In this document: positions 11,901-23,189 of the stretch, in pieces
How positions within the stretch are numbered: the first letter of the stretch is position 1
Layout of the letters: the number at the start of each line of letters is the position of its first letter
From: Bryoerythrophyllum caledonicum
Lineage: Eukaryota; Streptophyta; Bryopsida; Pottiales; Pottiaceae
NCBI GenBank assembly: GCA_963971425.1
Contig: OZ020525.1
Location: 9,717,560 to 9,781,559, forward strand
Length of the DNA: 64,000 nt
Direction of reading: 5' to 3'
The notes under the pieces: model-generated
Database searches by the model: none
What the model was told of the DNA's origin: nothing
Seen by the model: the letters and a program-made list of their open reading frames with translations, nothing else
Translations under genes and position numbers: made by a program

Positions 11901-12514
11901 TATGGGCTGATAGAACAACACATAGTACGGTTACCGGTTACATGCCTGTAGAACTTATGTATGGGCAGAAACCTATCATGCCGGTGGAGAACGATATTCC
12001 CACATGGGTGTTTCTTTCATGGGAAGATGGCATCAGTAGGGAAAGACTGTTGGAACTTCGTATTCAGCAGTTGGCAAGATTGCCTGAGGACCTTGAGATA
12101 GCCTTGGAGAAGATGAAAACTGCTAGATTGGGCAACAAAGAACGCTTTGACAAAACACATCGATTGAGGAGAAAACAGATCAGAGAGGGTGATTGGGTCC
12201 TTGTATTTGATAGTACATTGGAGCATCAACACAGCACGGTACGGAAATTTGCAAAGAGATGGATTGGACCCTATGTAGTGATTAAAGTGCACCTCAATGG
12301 CACTTATTCACTTCGAGAGTTAGATGGAGTTCCTCTTCGTGTACCAGTGGCTAAGAAACGAATCAAAGTCTTTCGAAGGAGTGACAGGTTTCATCTTGAA
12401 GACTTAGAGGACATTCTCGATCCACAACAATTTGATGACACTGATCAAGCTGAAGATGAAGATGAAGATTTAGAAGATGCAGTTCGGGACAACCAAGATA
12501 GTGAGGATGACTAA
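8957..12514 (+). pseudogene. pol polyprotein with in-frame amber codon (copy B)
   Basis: Open blocks at 8957-10087 and 10094-12514 share a frame and are separated by TAG at 10085-10087. The domain order is as in copy A: RT with Phe-Val-Asp-Asp at 10139-10150, RNase H, zinc-binding integrase N-domain, DDE catalytic core, GPY-like module, acidic C-terminus. It differs from copy A by Thr for Ala at the codon containing 9476. The pol frame is open upstream to 8879, so a -1 frameshift from gag-protease is possible, although I see no classic X-XXY-YYZ heptamer at the stop. As it stands only a truncated RT would be made. Confidence 0.88.
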
Positions 12515-12541
12515 GTTTGGCACATACCAGAGGATGTGCAG

Positions 12542-12553
12542 GTTTAGAGAGGG
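12542..12553 (+). promoter_or_regulatory. Candidate polypurine tract (copy B)
   Basis: Same purine-rich run as at 4539-4550, directly before the right LTR. Confidence 0.6.
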
Positions 12554-14446
12554 TGAATGTCCTAATGGAAATTCTTCCATCATGTACATACAAGTATTAG
12601 TCTTTATATGTGTGGATTTTAATAAGTAAGGAGTTGGGATAAAAAGGTTTGGCCGTGGTGAGAACCACGGTTTGAGGATTTGGGCAAGTGTTAGCATGTA
12701 GGTGCTGCACCGCTCTTGTCACTGCTCAGGGGGGTAGGTAGCGGGTTGACTGGTATTTTTCCTGCCTCACTAGCGAGCCAAGCCGTGGGCCGCTCAACCA
12801 CTCGACGGGCTCGATCGGGTTCGAACCCGGACTGGCGGCGGCCACTGACCACGACATTTCCAGCCAACCAAGTCCACGACTTGGCGATCAGGTTGTGCGA
12901 ATCAACACCTTTATACGTCCGTTCCATCAGCTACCTTACGATAAGTTTTTATTTATTTATTTTTTAGTTATTTTTTTTATTTTACTTATCTTGTTGGTTG
13001 GAAGGTCTAAATTTTTAGTCTTTCAATAAATAAAAGACTAGGGGATTTATGTGGTTGAAAGTGGAAAGGATAAGAAAGTAGCAAAGTACCTTGTGGGGTA
13101 CTTTGGATAGGGTGACATGGGCTGGAGTGCCGACGTCCACTTGAGGTGAAAAAGTTGGGAAAGATATTCCTTAGTGGGTGTGTGTGTGTGTACGGGTGAG
13201 AGAGGAAGGGTTTGGAGCAGAACTTTGACTGTGTGTAACTCGTTGAGCTTGAACGATATGGAATTGAAAATTTGTGATCTTGTTCCTTGTTTTGAGAGCT
13301 TTCTATACTCGTTTTAAATTTTGAATTCGGAGTTGTAGAGAAAAAGTTATTGAGGTTTTAATTCTGTGAAAACCCGAGGCCATCCATTGAGAGGCAGAGG
13401 TTTCGAGGAGCCACAACTTTTTCTGTAGTTCTCAATTTGATTTGAGATTTGGAGGGTGTATGCGTCTCTATCTTAGCTTTCTAGAAAGATATCACAATTG
13501 AGATTTGGAGTTGTGAGCAAGAAGTTATAGAGATTTGAATGAATAGGGGTAGGCAGAACTTTGATTGTCCATAACTTTTGGACAGTAGTTTGGAATTGTT
13601 TGAGAATTGGAAGGTGCGTAAACCATGGTCATAGCTCTTCAAAAAGTTAATACAATTGAGATTTGGAGTTTTGAAGAAGAAGTTATGAGCGATTGAATAT
13701 CTGGAGGGGCAGAACTTTGAACTCGTATATCTTTCGGACAGTAGTTTAGATTGACTTGAAATTTGGAGGAGTGTTAGTTGTCTGAATTAGCTTTCCAGAG
13801 AGCTATTACACTTAGTATTTGAAGTTTTGAGTCATCGGTGTCACTTGTTTGAAGGTTACAGCCTTGGTGAAACTTTTCCATTGTGTTTTTGAACACTTCT
13901 TTTGAGTTTCTTAGTGTTTTTGAACACTTGAAGACTTTGGAGTTGAAGGATGGAAGAATTGAAGACTTGAGGATTGAAGAGAAGAGAAGATGGGGACAAG
14001 TGTGTTGTGTCTTGTGGTCCGATTTCTTTTTTTGTGATTCCAAGCCAGTTTTGGAGGCTAGTTGTATTTCAATTCTGTTCTTGTAAACTTTGTTGCGGCG
14101 AAGTGGGGTTAATTGCCCACACGGTCGTGTTTATGTCGTTCCCACCGGTGAGGCACGTTTGCTGGTCACCGTGGGTTTGAATTTTAGGAGCCAATCTTTC
14201 GGACGGTTTCAGCTTGTGGTCTGGCCGTCCCGTTTTACCCGTCCGAGGCCGTGGTTTCTTATCACCCACCTTTACCCTTAACCCTTTATAACCACCACAG
14301 GATAGGCCAACGGGGAGGAGTTTGAAGACTGAAGACTGAAGACTGAAGACCGAAGACCACAAGATTTGACAGAACTCCGTAGCAGACTATACGAAGTCGC
14401 AGCCAGATACCTCGCGTATTCTCAAAGCGCTCCCCTCTCTACACGA
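12554..14446 (+). repeat. Right LTR of the tandem element
   Basis: Matches 4551-6443 throughout by eye. Identity stops after ACACGA, and the flank AAGCACTACC begins at 14447. The terminal CA present in the left copy (6444-6445) is therefore missing or altered here. Alternatively the true LTR ends at TACA (14443) and the next three bases match by chance. Confidence 0.9.
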
Positions 14447-14534
14447 AAGCACTACCTACCATAGCGGACAATTCATGATCGTGCACTAGACAATCTTCCA
14501 CATCTTCGATGCTAATGGACACATACTCAGCATA

Positions 14535-15611
14535 TCAGTAATTGCTAGAAACACCCTCCCGCATATGCCTTACGCTATCATCATTGTAGAAAAAGTCATC
14601 TTCTATATTGAAAGACATCTCTGGCTCTGAGGAGAAGGCTCCCTGAAATGCAATGATGTCCTCAAATATGTTAGATCTTGGAACGGAAGGCAAACTTGGT
14701 CCGGTATCTCTCTGAGTACCTTCGAATGTCTCATGTGTCTCCGATACTAGCTCTGATTGAGAAGGCATCGAAGGCTATGGAATCCTCCTCTACACCAATT
14801 TTTTTTTCAATGAGTCCAATTCTTCTTCCTCCATCTCCAATCTAGGATCATCAAATGTACGCCCCCCTCCTACCACTGCCGCCAAACTAACATCCACTAC
14901 ATTGGTATCTTGCATCCTCTCTGTAGGTGTTGTAGACGTCTCCCTTGAAATATCTTCCAGTGCCCGCTGCGTTGATGTAGTCCTCTCTCTTGGAGGAGAC
15001 TGGTTCATCTTCATCAATGTCTGAAGTCATGTATCTCGGGCTACTACAAGATGAAGAATCTTCAATGGTACCTGAACGTGGCTATCTCTTATGTAAACCA
15101 CCTCCATCCTCATTGTCGTCTTCATTCTTCCATCCTCATTGTCGTCTTCATTCCTCCCTCCACCAACCACCTCTTCGGTCTCATGTACAATATTGCAACC
15201 AGTATTTGTTCCACGAGTCCTGACCAACAATTGTCCTTGGAACTTGTCGAACAACTCATTGTACAAGAATGAAACTCTGTTTGTACAATCGTCAATGATA
15301 AAAATCTCAGATCCCTGAAAATCTCCTTGAAGGATCGTGGGAATGGTCGTAGATATGTTACACACCACTAAACACCAACCACGAGGCAAGTATGAGCCCA
15401 GTAGTCTTGCCAGCTCTGCTGGAGATCTCTAAAATGAATCAACTTCAGAGGGTTGGTGTGCCTCACTCCAGTGATCCAAGAATACAAGTAGAGGTGGAAG
15501 GTCTCCAGAAATAAAGTTCGGGCCATCAGAAGTATCCACATGGTCAGAGTTGTCACACTGGACAGACGTCCAACTCGTCTGTCCGATAAAGCTCTCGCCC
15601 GTCCGATACAC
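14535..15611 (-). pseudogene. Decayed coding region, unknown family (segment 1)
   Basis: One minus-strand frame runs from 15611 down to 14535 with only three internal stops (TAG at 15429-15431, TGA at 15027-15029, TAG at 14790-14792). Such a long, sparsely interrupted frame suggests a former coding sequence. The predicted peptide begins acidic/aromatic, has a hydrophobic middle near 15380-15300, and becomes rich in Glu, Asp, Ser and Thr towards the end. I do not recognise the family. It probably belonged with segments 2 and 3 further upstream on the same strand. A perfect-period 26-bp duplication (15104-15155) lies inside it. Confidence 0.4.
15104..15155. repeat. Two tandem 26-bp units
   Basis: CCATCCTCATTGTCGTCTTC plus six bases occurs twice in a row (15104-15129 and 15130-15155) with one mismatch near the end. 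Confidence 0.85.
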
Positions 15612-15760
15612 TCAACATAAGGTTGACTTACCTACAAAGTAAAAAACAGTCAACGTGGCAGCCACGTATATACTAAAGTGATGCCATGCAGGATTTAAAC
15701 TAAAAAAATGAATAGTCGACTACATAAAATAAAATACTGGCCGCAAGGACATGTCCCCCG
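15612..15760. other. Short spacer, no gene seen
   Basis: Joins the decayed segment 1 to the hairpin array. I see no conserved motif. Confidence 0.5.
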
Positions 15761-16024
15761 CTAAATGGTAGGGGCGGAGACGTCACCGCCCCTCCCCGCC
15801 CAATTTTGGAATCAGGATCTTTGAACGGCCATATCTCACTCAAACATAGTCCAAATTAAGCGTGTGATATGTTTTCGGGCATCTACGCAAAATTTAGATG
15901 TCAAAACACACCTCAAATGCTTGATTTGGGCTGTATTTGAGTGAGTTATGCCCATTCAAACATTCTGACTCCAAATTTAGGCGGGGAATGGGCGGGGACA
16001 TTAGAGGCGGCGACGTCTCCGCCC
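15761..16024. repeat. 264-bp GC-capped hairpin unit 1
   Basis: Starts CTAAATGGTAGGGGCGGAGA and is itself an imperfect palindrome. The left arm (GGCGGAGACGTC, then CCAATTTTGGAATCA, then TATCTCACTCAAA) pairs with the right arm (TTTGAGTGAGTTATG, TGACTCCAAATTTAGG, GACGTCTCCGCC). It is followed directly by a second unit with about 90 percent similarity by eye. It interrupts the decayed minus-strand gene region. Confidence 0.85.
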
Positions 16025-16290
16025 CTAAATGGCAGGGGCCGAGACGTCTCCGCCCCACCTCCCCCAATTTTGGAATCACGATCTTTGAACGGCCATATCT
16101 CACTCAAAAATAGTCCAAATTAAGCATATGAGATGTTTTTTGGCATCTACAAAAAATTTAGATGTCAAATCACACCTCAAACGCTTAATTTGGGCTGTTT
16201 TTAAGTGAGTAATGCCCATTCAAACATTCATACTCCAAATTTAGGCGGGGAAGGGGCGGGGACGTTAGAGGCGGCGACGTCTCCGCCCTA
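16025..16290. repeat. 264-bp GC-capped hairpin unit 2
   Basis: Begins CTAAATGGCAGGGGCCGAGA at an offset of 264 bp from unit 1 and ends GACGTCTCCGCC CTAG. It has the same palindromic layout. The unit junction and both outer ends carry the GACGTC-containing GC cap, so the array reads cap-stem-loop-stem-cap-stem-loop-stem-cap. Confidence 0.85.
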
Positions 16291-16431
16291 GTGCCACGAT
16301 GGCGTGACACGTCCGTATGTGACGTGACGATCACAATAAAAATTTCTTACTTACAAAAATTTACTAGGGGCACTTCGAGCAATCCGTCCGAACCGTTCGT
16401 CCGTGTCGTCCGGACCGCCTGGTCGGTTGTC

Positions 16432-17613
16432 CTATCTGATCACCTCAACCTGTCCGTTATGACAACCGTGCACATGGTGTTGCATATAAATCACAACGTC
16501 GCCAATTGGTTGTACTACTTGCTCCAGATGCCCATTCTTTGTAAAATTGAGAGCATAGGGATTAACCAAATTGGGATCAAATGTCCACCATCCGCGTCGC
16601 ATAGTACATCCCTCTGGAAACTTCACTTTTGTGAAAAAACTCTTCGTTCGCCTACACGGCCGCTGGTAACAAGAATATGACGTTCCATTGTTCAATATTT
16701 GTCATCTATAATGTCAGTTGTGCAAAACCTGCGGATAACTGGTCGTCTCCTCAATGACCATCTCCATGCCTCCGACCGCCATGCCGACAGTCAATCACCC
16801 ACAAATCCTCTATTGCAATGTCACCATAATAAAACTTGATGGAAGGGGGATGAGATAGCCTATGTCTTCTAGTTTAGACACCTTCCCCCGCACATGAGCA
16901 CTCCAAGTTGTTTTCATGGTAGCGTTCAAAAGCTTTTCAAAGGTATCAAGTTGTTTGCTACTCCTCGGAAGATACTTCCTTATACGGATACAAAAGAACT
17001 CCTCCATGGAATTAGGTGTACTTTCCTTGTTCTCCACCATCAACCAACGGATGGAATTCATCAGAGCTTCTCGTCTCTGATACCGATCAACCACACCGGC
17101 AATCGTACGAGGATGTGAATTCGAGTCTTTTACACCGTTGAAATAATATGCTTGACGAGGTCTTACTCCGTCCTCCTTCACCGGCTTCGCTGCAGCAGAC
17201 TTTGCCAACCGAAGATAATATGGACTTGGAACCCTACCTAAAGACCTCAACCAATTCATGGTCATCTCCGTTCTTGTAGGTCGTACGTCCACATATGGAT
17301 CCAGCTCTTTCTTCCTCACCATATCCTTCCACTTGTCCTCTTCCTCTTTGCTGTAAAAGAGAATGTCGTCTTCGTAGTCCTTGCATACTTGAATGATAGT
17401 TTCAAAGAAATCATTGCTCAGATTCTATGCATGATTGGTCAAATCCTCCATGTTTTTGGCCAACCTCTTCTCCGTGACAACTCCATCCCTCATGGACAAT
17501 TTATGCATTGTACTTGCCGCACTCATCACAGAAACAGCCCTGCGTGCATTTTCCGCACGTAGTGTGCTATCAGGCCTTCTGTATAGATCCCAAATCTGAT
17601 GGAGCTTTCTCAA
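16432..17613 (-). pseudogene. Decayed coding region, unknown family (segment 2)
   Basis: The minus-strand frame from 17613 to 16810 is open apart from one TAG at 17425-17427. It would encode about 268 residues: a basic, helical stretch with several Trp and Tyr residues, no membrane segment and no motif that I recognise. A further block in the same phase (16695-16432) carries Cys, His and Trp residues and may be its continuation after a broken region. The spacing and strand fit the segments on either side, so this is probably one decayed gene of 4 kb or more, either a transposon gene or an old host gene. Confidence 0.4.
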
Positions 17614-17663
17614 AATCCTCCTCTATGGTAGAATATGATTGTCTCTGAAACTCCGCTACGTTG

Positions 17664-19000
17664 CTACGCAGACTTTTCAATATAAAAGCGGCGATCATCA
17701 TACACCACAAAAGAGGCCTCCCGCTGTTCGAACTTGTCTAGGTACTCATTTAAAGGCATAATACCATCTCTCCACTGTTGTTGTGCAGACTTACAAGTTG
17801 CTACTATGTGTTGCCCATCCACCGGTTCCCAAATGATATGATCTTGAAGCCAAGAATAGTCGGATGCCATGGCACCATGTATAGAAGCACTCTCGTGTGC
17901 AATAAAGATGCGCTCAAACTCTCGTGTCGTTCCTACCTACGGAAATAACAACTCTTGCTTCTCAACGACACCATCATCATTGATAGTATGCACGATGTAT
18001 CTGATCGATTGAAGTACCAATCTACTCACCCGAGTCGCAGATTTTGGGTCTCTTAAGCGGTTAAATACTTCTCTGACCCTCTTTTGTAATAAAACTCAGT
18101 GGTTCGTTTCCGGATTCTCCACAGAGACAATGAGGTCTATGTGTGTCTTAAATACAAAATTCCCCCACACTGATATTTTTACACTCTCCTCCGCTGTAGG
18201 CACTGCTGCTTTTAAATACATTGAATTTGGAACGTTTTCTGGTATCTCCGCATTGTCTTCAAAATCCTATGGTATACTGTCTAATAGGTTGTGAAATTCT
18301 TCATCCTCAGGCGCCATGGCTAACAAATCAGCTAAATTTTCCGTTGTAGATGCAGGGGCCCTACGATGACCATCAGACGTCCTAAGCCCCGACCTAAGAA
18401 CCCTGCCACCCGATCCTACACTTCTCCCAATCAATCCTCCTCCCGCTTGGATCCAAACCTGAGGGGCCTTCTCTTGAACCAGAAGCTACATCCGTCTCAA
18501 CACGTCGAGGCTTCTTCGTAGGACGGCTGCTCGTTAATGGGGGATTGCAAAATGTTTGTACCTCAGAAGTAGTGGTGGGATGTTGGCCTCCACTTTCCCT
18601 CCCCCCCCTCCATTGGTCGCTAATCCAATTACAACGGCTCAGCAAGAATTCGATAAACTTTTGTTTCTTTTGGTTCCGCCGGTGGGGCTTGAGTTGTCGC
18701 ACATGATGGGTCCCTCTCCCATAATGCCTCATATCTAATATGCTCCTCCATAATCTTCTTAGCCTTAAGCACCATCTCCGGTAAAAACGTTAAACAAGCT
18801 AGGACGTTATTCTGTCTAGTAGTACGTACCGCAAGAGAGATGTTCAACCAAAACGTTTGCAATGATTTGAGGAATTTCACTTGACCTAGATTTTGAAGAA
18901 GATTCAAAGGGTCAAGTGTAAGAAGTAATTTCTTTGAAAGAAAACTCTTCACCTCCGATTGACCTGGACCCAATGCGCCTTCTGAGGTTACGTATACCAT
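17664..19000 (-). pseudogene. Decayed coding region, unknown family (segment 3)
   Basis: Minus-strand open blocks at 19000-18629, 18732-18394 and 17870-17664 lie in different frames, so the region holds frameshifts or introns. The first block is helical with a leucine-rich stretch. The second is basic and Ser/Pro-rich, resembling a disordered linker. The third begins near an ATG, is rich in Trp, Asp and Gln, and may run on into segment 2. No family recognised. The order on the minus strand (segment 3, 2, 1) is consistent with one original gene. Confidence 0.35.
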
Positions 19001-19027
19001 ACCATCACGTATACGTAACCTCAGAAG
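18979..19027. repeat. Perfect 19-bp inverted repeat with 11-nt loop
   Basis: Arms 18979-18997 and 19009-19027 are exact reverse complements (left arm CTTCTGAGGTTACGTATAC). The loop is CATACCATCAC. A degenerate direct copy of the GATACGTATACCAT word follows at about 19040-19055. Confidence 0.9.
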
Positions 19028-19299
19028 TTGTGGTGGGATGATACGTATACCATATCATCACGTCGAAGAATAATTGCCTGGATTTTGCCAAAACTCTTCT
19101 CCAACGCTAATGTACGCTTCCCCAACTCAAAGGGGTAATCCGTCACTCACAAAAAGGCGCTTGACTCATCCACTTCCGCGATCCACTAGCCGTGGCTCTC
19201 CCATATTCTGTCAATTTTTGGTGGGGCCATAACGCTACACTCAATAAACCTGTATATCATTACAAAACAATAGTCACTATTATTATGGAATAAAAATTA
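19028..19299. other. Intergenic, no gene seen
   Basis: Mixed-composition sequence downstream of the palindrome. I see no ORF or repeat that I can support. Confidence 0.5.
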
Positions 19300-19950
19300 T
19301 TGAACCTCCACTCATTGCACAATTTTTTTTAATATGCTACACCCCTTGTCTAACTCTAAAAACTTTTTCACTACACAAGATCTAAATCCAATACCATCGT
19401 GTTAAGCATGTTATTAGTTCTTTGGTGAAATAGCATATTAATCCAAGTCCATTATTTTCACACATTGTCACACATTTTCAGCCAAGGTACCAAAAAAACT
19501 TCTACCATTCCACATAAAACTTAGAGATCTTTGTATGATTCACTTTTGATTTTTTCTACGGAATTATGTGATGTAAACCTTCTTATTGACCATTTGGATT
19601 CTCATTTAAAACAATATCGAGTTCAGAAAAAAATATAACGTGAATTGAGAATTTTTGAACCTCCATTCATTGCACAATTTTTTTGAATATGCTACACTCC
19701 TTTCCTACCTCTCAAAATTGATATACAACAAACAAACATCATGCTTAACATTATGGTAATTAATTGAGACCTTTTATAGTGCAAAAATTGGACACCAATT
19801 GAAGTCAAAGTCTGCTAATCCAGAAAACGCAGGGAAGAAAATGAGCCTTTTCACTACTTCAAACATTATAATCTTTCAATCCGTGCGTTAAAACTTTAAG
19901 AAATTTTGTGAGTATATTACTTAATAAGTCATTATTGAGATCCTATGGTT
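19300..19950 (-). repeat. Dispersed AT-rich repeat family, copy 1
   Basis: Shares ordered blocks with the copies at 21780, 22440 and 37430. These include the complement of GATTGAAAGATTATA, the bipartite ACTTAGAGATCTTTGTA region, and CCTTCTTATTGACCATTT (19580-19600). It has no coding capacity. Its boundaries are approximate. Confidence 0.7.
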
Positions 19951-21779
19951 AAAACTACCAAAAAAACTTCATTTTTTCTTCCTTGCTAATTGTACTAAAA
20001 CAAACATTTTTCACAATTTTTAGTTGAGATATTCTCTACATCATTTATGGATCAAGGTACTTGGGGTATCAATATCAAGGGTGTCACCACGAGGGTATGA
20101 GTTCCTCGATACCATAACCAATTATCAACCAAGGTATCAATTTAGAGTATCAATTTAGGGTTTTAGATTAGGGTTTGGAATTGAGGGTATCAATAAAGGA
20201 TATCAATCCTTTGCACCTTTGGGTAGTCCTAGGAGCGGTGTGCGCGCGCACATCCCTGGCAGTAGTTGTGAGGGAGGCTGTAAGTGTGAGAGTGTAGGGT
20301 TTGGTGGAGGGAGACAATGGAGGTGTGGGAGAGAGGGGCTTCTGAGGGCGGAGGGTGGGGAGAGAAGAGATGTGAGAGAGGAGAATGGAGGGGAGTTGAG
20401 AGGGAGGGGAGGGAAGTTGTGGGCGGCTAGGGTTTGGGAGAGAGGGGTTTGAGAGAGAGAGAGGTTTTGGAGAGTGTCACACTCCTTACACGTCGCGCCT
20501 GCGCCGGCAGGCCGTGCCTGGGGCCACACCGGTAGACCGCATAACTTTTAAAAAAATTCTAACATCCCAAATACCTCCTAAAAACTTTCCTTAACTTTTC
20601 TCAATCCTTGTCGCGCGTCGCTTCTCCTTCTCGTCGCGCTCCACCACCTGCTCCAACTTCGTCAGCGCACCATCGTACTCATGAAGCTCATTTTTTTGGT
20701 TTTCGGCCTTCAGATATGCTAGAGAGAGGAGCACGAGCGTCTGGGGTGTGCACGCGCACACTTCTAGTCTATGGAGCTCCATGGGATCGTTCAGGATCTC
20801 ATGGAACGCAACGGCTAGGGTTTGGATTTGTGGCGGCTAGGGTTCGGGTTTGTGTGATGATTTGTGTAGTGGCACTCACGGATTGAGTGTCACACTACGG
20901 ACTACACTCACAACTTTAGTTGTAGTAGTTTTGATGTCATTCGGTAGTTGATGTCTCCCATTATGTATAAACACTCACCTTCTTTTGAATTTGACATTTT
21001 GAACATATTATTTGGTGTCTTTTTTGTGTGCTCAGTTGCCTATTTATAATTCAGCAATGAAACAGAGTTAAGGAAGTTTATCTTGTTCACAAAAGTTCCC
21101 TCTACGCATAAAGTTTGCTCCTCCAGTCTGCACACCACACGCAAAGCCCACAGAAATTAGAAAATGAAATGAAAATTGACATGGCTTCAACATGTTTGCG
21201 AGAGAGCTCACCTTCGAAAGTGGGAAGAGAAGAGACCTCTTGGGTTTGTAAGGAAACGTTATATACAAGTTCAAACCTTGTGCCTCAAGCTTATTTGTCC
21301 AATTTTAACTTTTGACTTTTGACTTTGTCTTTTCTACTATATAAGCTTTTTACATATTTGATTAAATCTTTGGACTAATGTTATATAATAGGAAGATACT
21401 CGATAGTTTTTATCACATGGTTTTAATAAATCACCATAAAAAATTTATGCACATCTTGCGGGTTTTTTGGAAGAGTAGAAAAAAATGTCCAACAACAAGA
21501 ATGGAATGGCGATTTAATGCTGAACGCCATCAAACAATGATGTCTCTACCGCTAATACATGCAACGTACTTTGAGGTAATCAATTATTTTTATACATATT
21601 TCAGATTGATTCTTGATCAATCTTCTATACTATGTTGTTTGTAAAATAACCTTTATGTGGATGTACAATCCCTTTGTTTTTATTAGCAATTGTATCAAGT
21701 TCCAATGGTGTCAGTAATAGTAAGTAATATTATTGGTTTTCATATCAATAAAATACATTTGTTGAAATTAGTGAAAATT
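19951..21779. other. Intergenic, with a purine-rich strand-biased tract at 20240-20470
   Basis: From 20240 to 20470 the plus strand is almost all G and A with few C (many GGAG/GAGAG words). It is followed by GC-rich DNA (20475-20530) and another short GC-rich part at 20620-20900. Open frames here are compositional. The rest is AT-rich with no recognisable gene. The plus frame at 21378-21644 is AT-driven and unsupported. Confidence 0.55.
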
Positions 21780-22310
21780 TCTACATTAACCTAAGTCAAT
21801 TCCACATACACTGATACACATCGTCACACATTGTTAGGCAAGGTACAAACTAAACTTCTTCCTTTCCACAGAAAACTTAGAGATCTTTATAATATTTTCA
21901 TTTTATTTTCTCTATCAAAAGATGTGGTGTAAACCTTCTTATTGACCATTTGAATTCTCATTCTAAAACATGATGAGGTCATCAAAAAATAAAGCACAAT
22001 TTGGTAAATTTTGAATCTCCACTCCTTGTACAATTGTTTCGACTATGCTAGACTCTTTGTCTGCCTCTTAAAATTCAAGTACAAAAAATAACATCAAAAT
22101 TAATAGGATGGTAATGAACTTAAACATTATGTAGTGCAAAAACAAAAACTCCAACTACAGTCAAAGTTTGCTTATCAACACATCCTAGGAAAGAAAATTA
22201 ACCATGTTCTGTACTTTGAACACTATAATCTTTCTATCTGTGCGGAAAAAATTTACAAAATTGTGTGAGGATGTGCTCAACTCCTAAAGTATTGTGACAG
22301 TTTCACATCA
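21780..22310 (-). repeat. Dispersed AT-rich repeat family, copy 2
   Basis: Same ordered blocks as copy 1, including AAACTTAGAGATCTTTATAA and AACCTTCTTATTGACCATTT (from 21931). It faces copy 3 across a short gap, so the pair forms a large imperfect inverted repeat centred near 22370. Confidence 0.7.
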
Positions 22311-22439
22311 AAAACACTTCAAACTATTCGGTTCTAGTGCAATGTATAAAGAAAGAAACAAAATTTGTTTATCTCTTCTTTTGACCGTACGATCTAAATA
22401 AAGACGTGGTAAATTACAAATTCACAAAATTTTATAAAG

Positions 22440-23080
22440 TTGATGTTAGTTCCTTATACACGAGTTTTAGATGTAGAAGAGGCTAGTAGCATATTCAAAA
22501 CAACTATGCAAGAAGTCGAGGTTCAGATATTCCCAATTAATGTTTTATTTTTTTGTGAACTTCAAATATTTTAGATTGACAATCCAAATGATCAATAGGA
22601 AGGTTCACACCACATATTGATGTGGAATAAATAAGGGCAAAAAAATACAAAGACCTCTAAGTTTTATGAGCAAAGGAAGAAGTTTTTTGGGACCTTATCC
22701 AACAATGTGTTACCATGTGTGAGAATGTTTGACATAGGCTAATATGCTATTTTTCACTAAAGATAATAAGTTTTAGTACAATATGGAAGGAAAAAATATT
22801 ACTTGCTAGTATTAAAATTCTCACATTCAATAGAATATCCTAGCAAATGTTTTTGAGGTGCCCGATGTGCCCGATTTTGCCAAATAAAATTGAAAACCCT
22901 AGAACTATTTCATGAAAATTGGATACGAGAAACATTTCATCTCCCATTAAGGTATTAGTAATGCCCATCTACAGTACATGTTTAATAGAAAAATGTTAGA
23001 AATTGACACCATAGGAGTCCGGCTGATCTTTCAAATTGTCGATTCCGGACACTTGGTCCTTTAGTGGCTAATAAGTATGA
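22440..23080 (+). repeat. Dispersed AT-rich repeat family, copy 3
   Basis: Plus-orientation copy, containing AATGATCAATAGGAAGGTTC, CCTCTAAGTTTTATGA, and the distal block GTGCCCGATGTGCCCG and AATTGACACCATAGGA that is also found in copy 5. It lacks the 5' part seen in copies 4 and 5. Confidence 0.7.
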
Positions 23081-23189
23081 ATTGAAGTCATATAGTTAGA
23101 TGTGTCAAAAAAATCCGTTTCCCTTAGTAATTATTGCACTAGATTGAGCAATTGTGAAGTATTTTGTTGTGAAAATGCCTTGTTCCTTC

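Larger units (their letters stand above)
4551..14446 (+). mobile_element. Ty3/gypsy-type retrotransposon, copy B (LTR-internal-LTR)
   Basis: A complete element structure of about 9.9 kb: LTR 4551-6445, candidate primer-binding site 6448, gag-protease 6495-8942, pol 8957-12514, purine tract before 12554, and LTR 12554-14446. The left LTR is shared with copy A, so the whole array reads internal-LTR-internal-LTR. Target-site duplications cannot be checked because the left outer LTR is outside the window. Near identity of the two units points to a very recent tandem duplication or to an assembly artefact. Confidence 0.92.

Noticed and set aside
12470..14362. Repeated short ORFs across the LTR
   Set aside because: Identical in both LTRs only because the LTRs are identical; no coding signal.
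15104..15155. CRISPR-like repeats
   Set aside because: Only two adjacent units without spacers, in a eukaryotic context.
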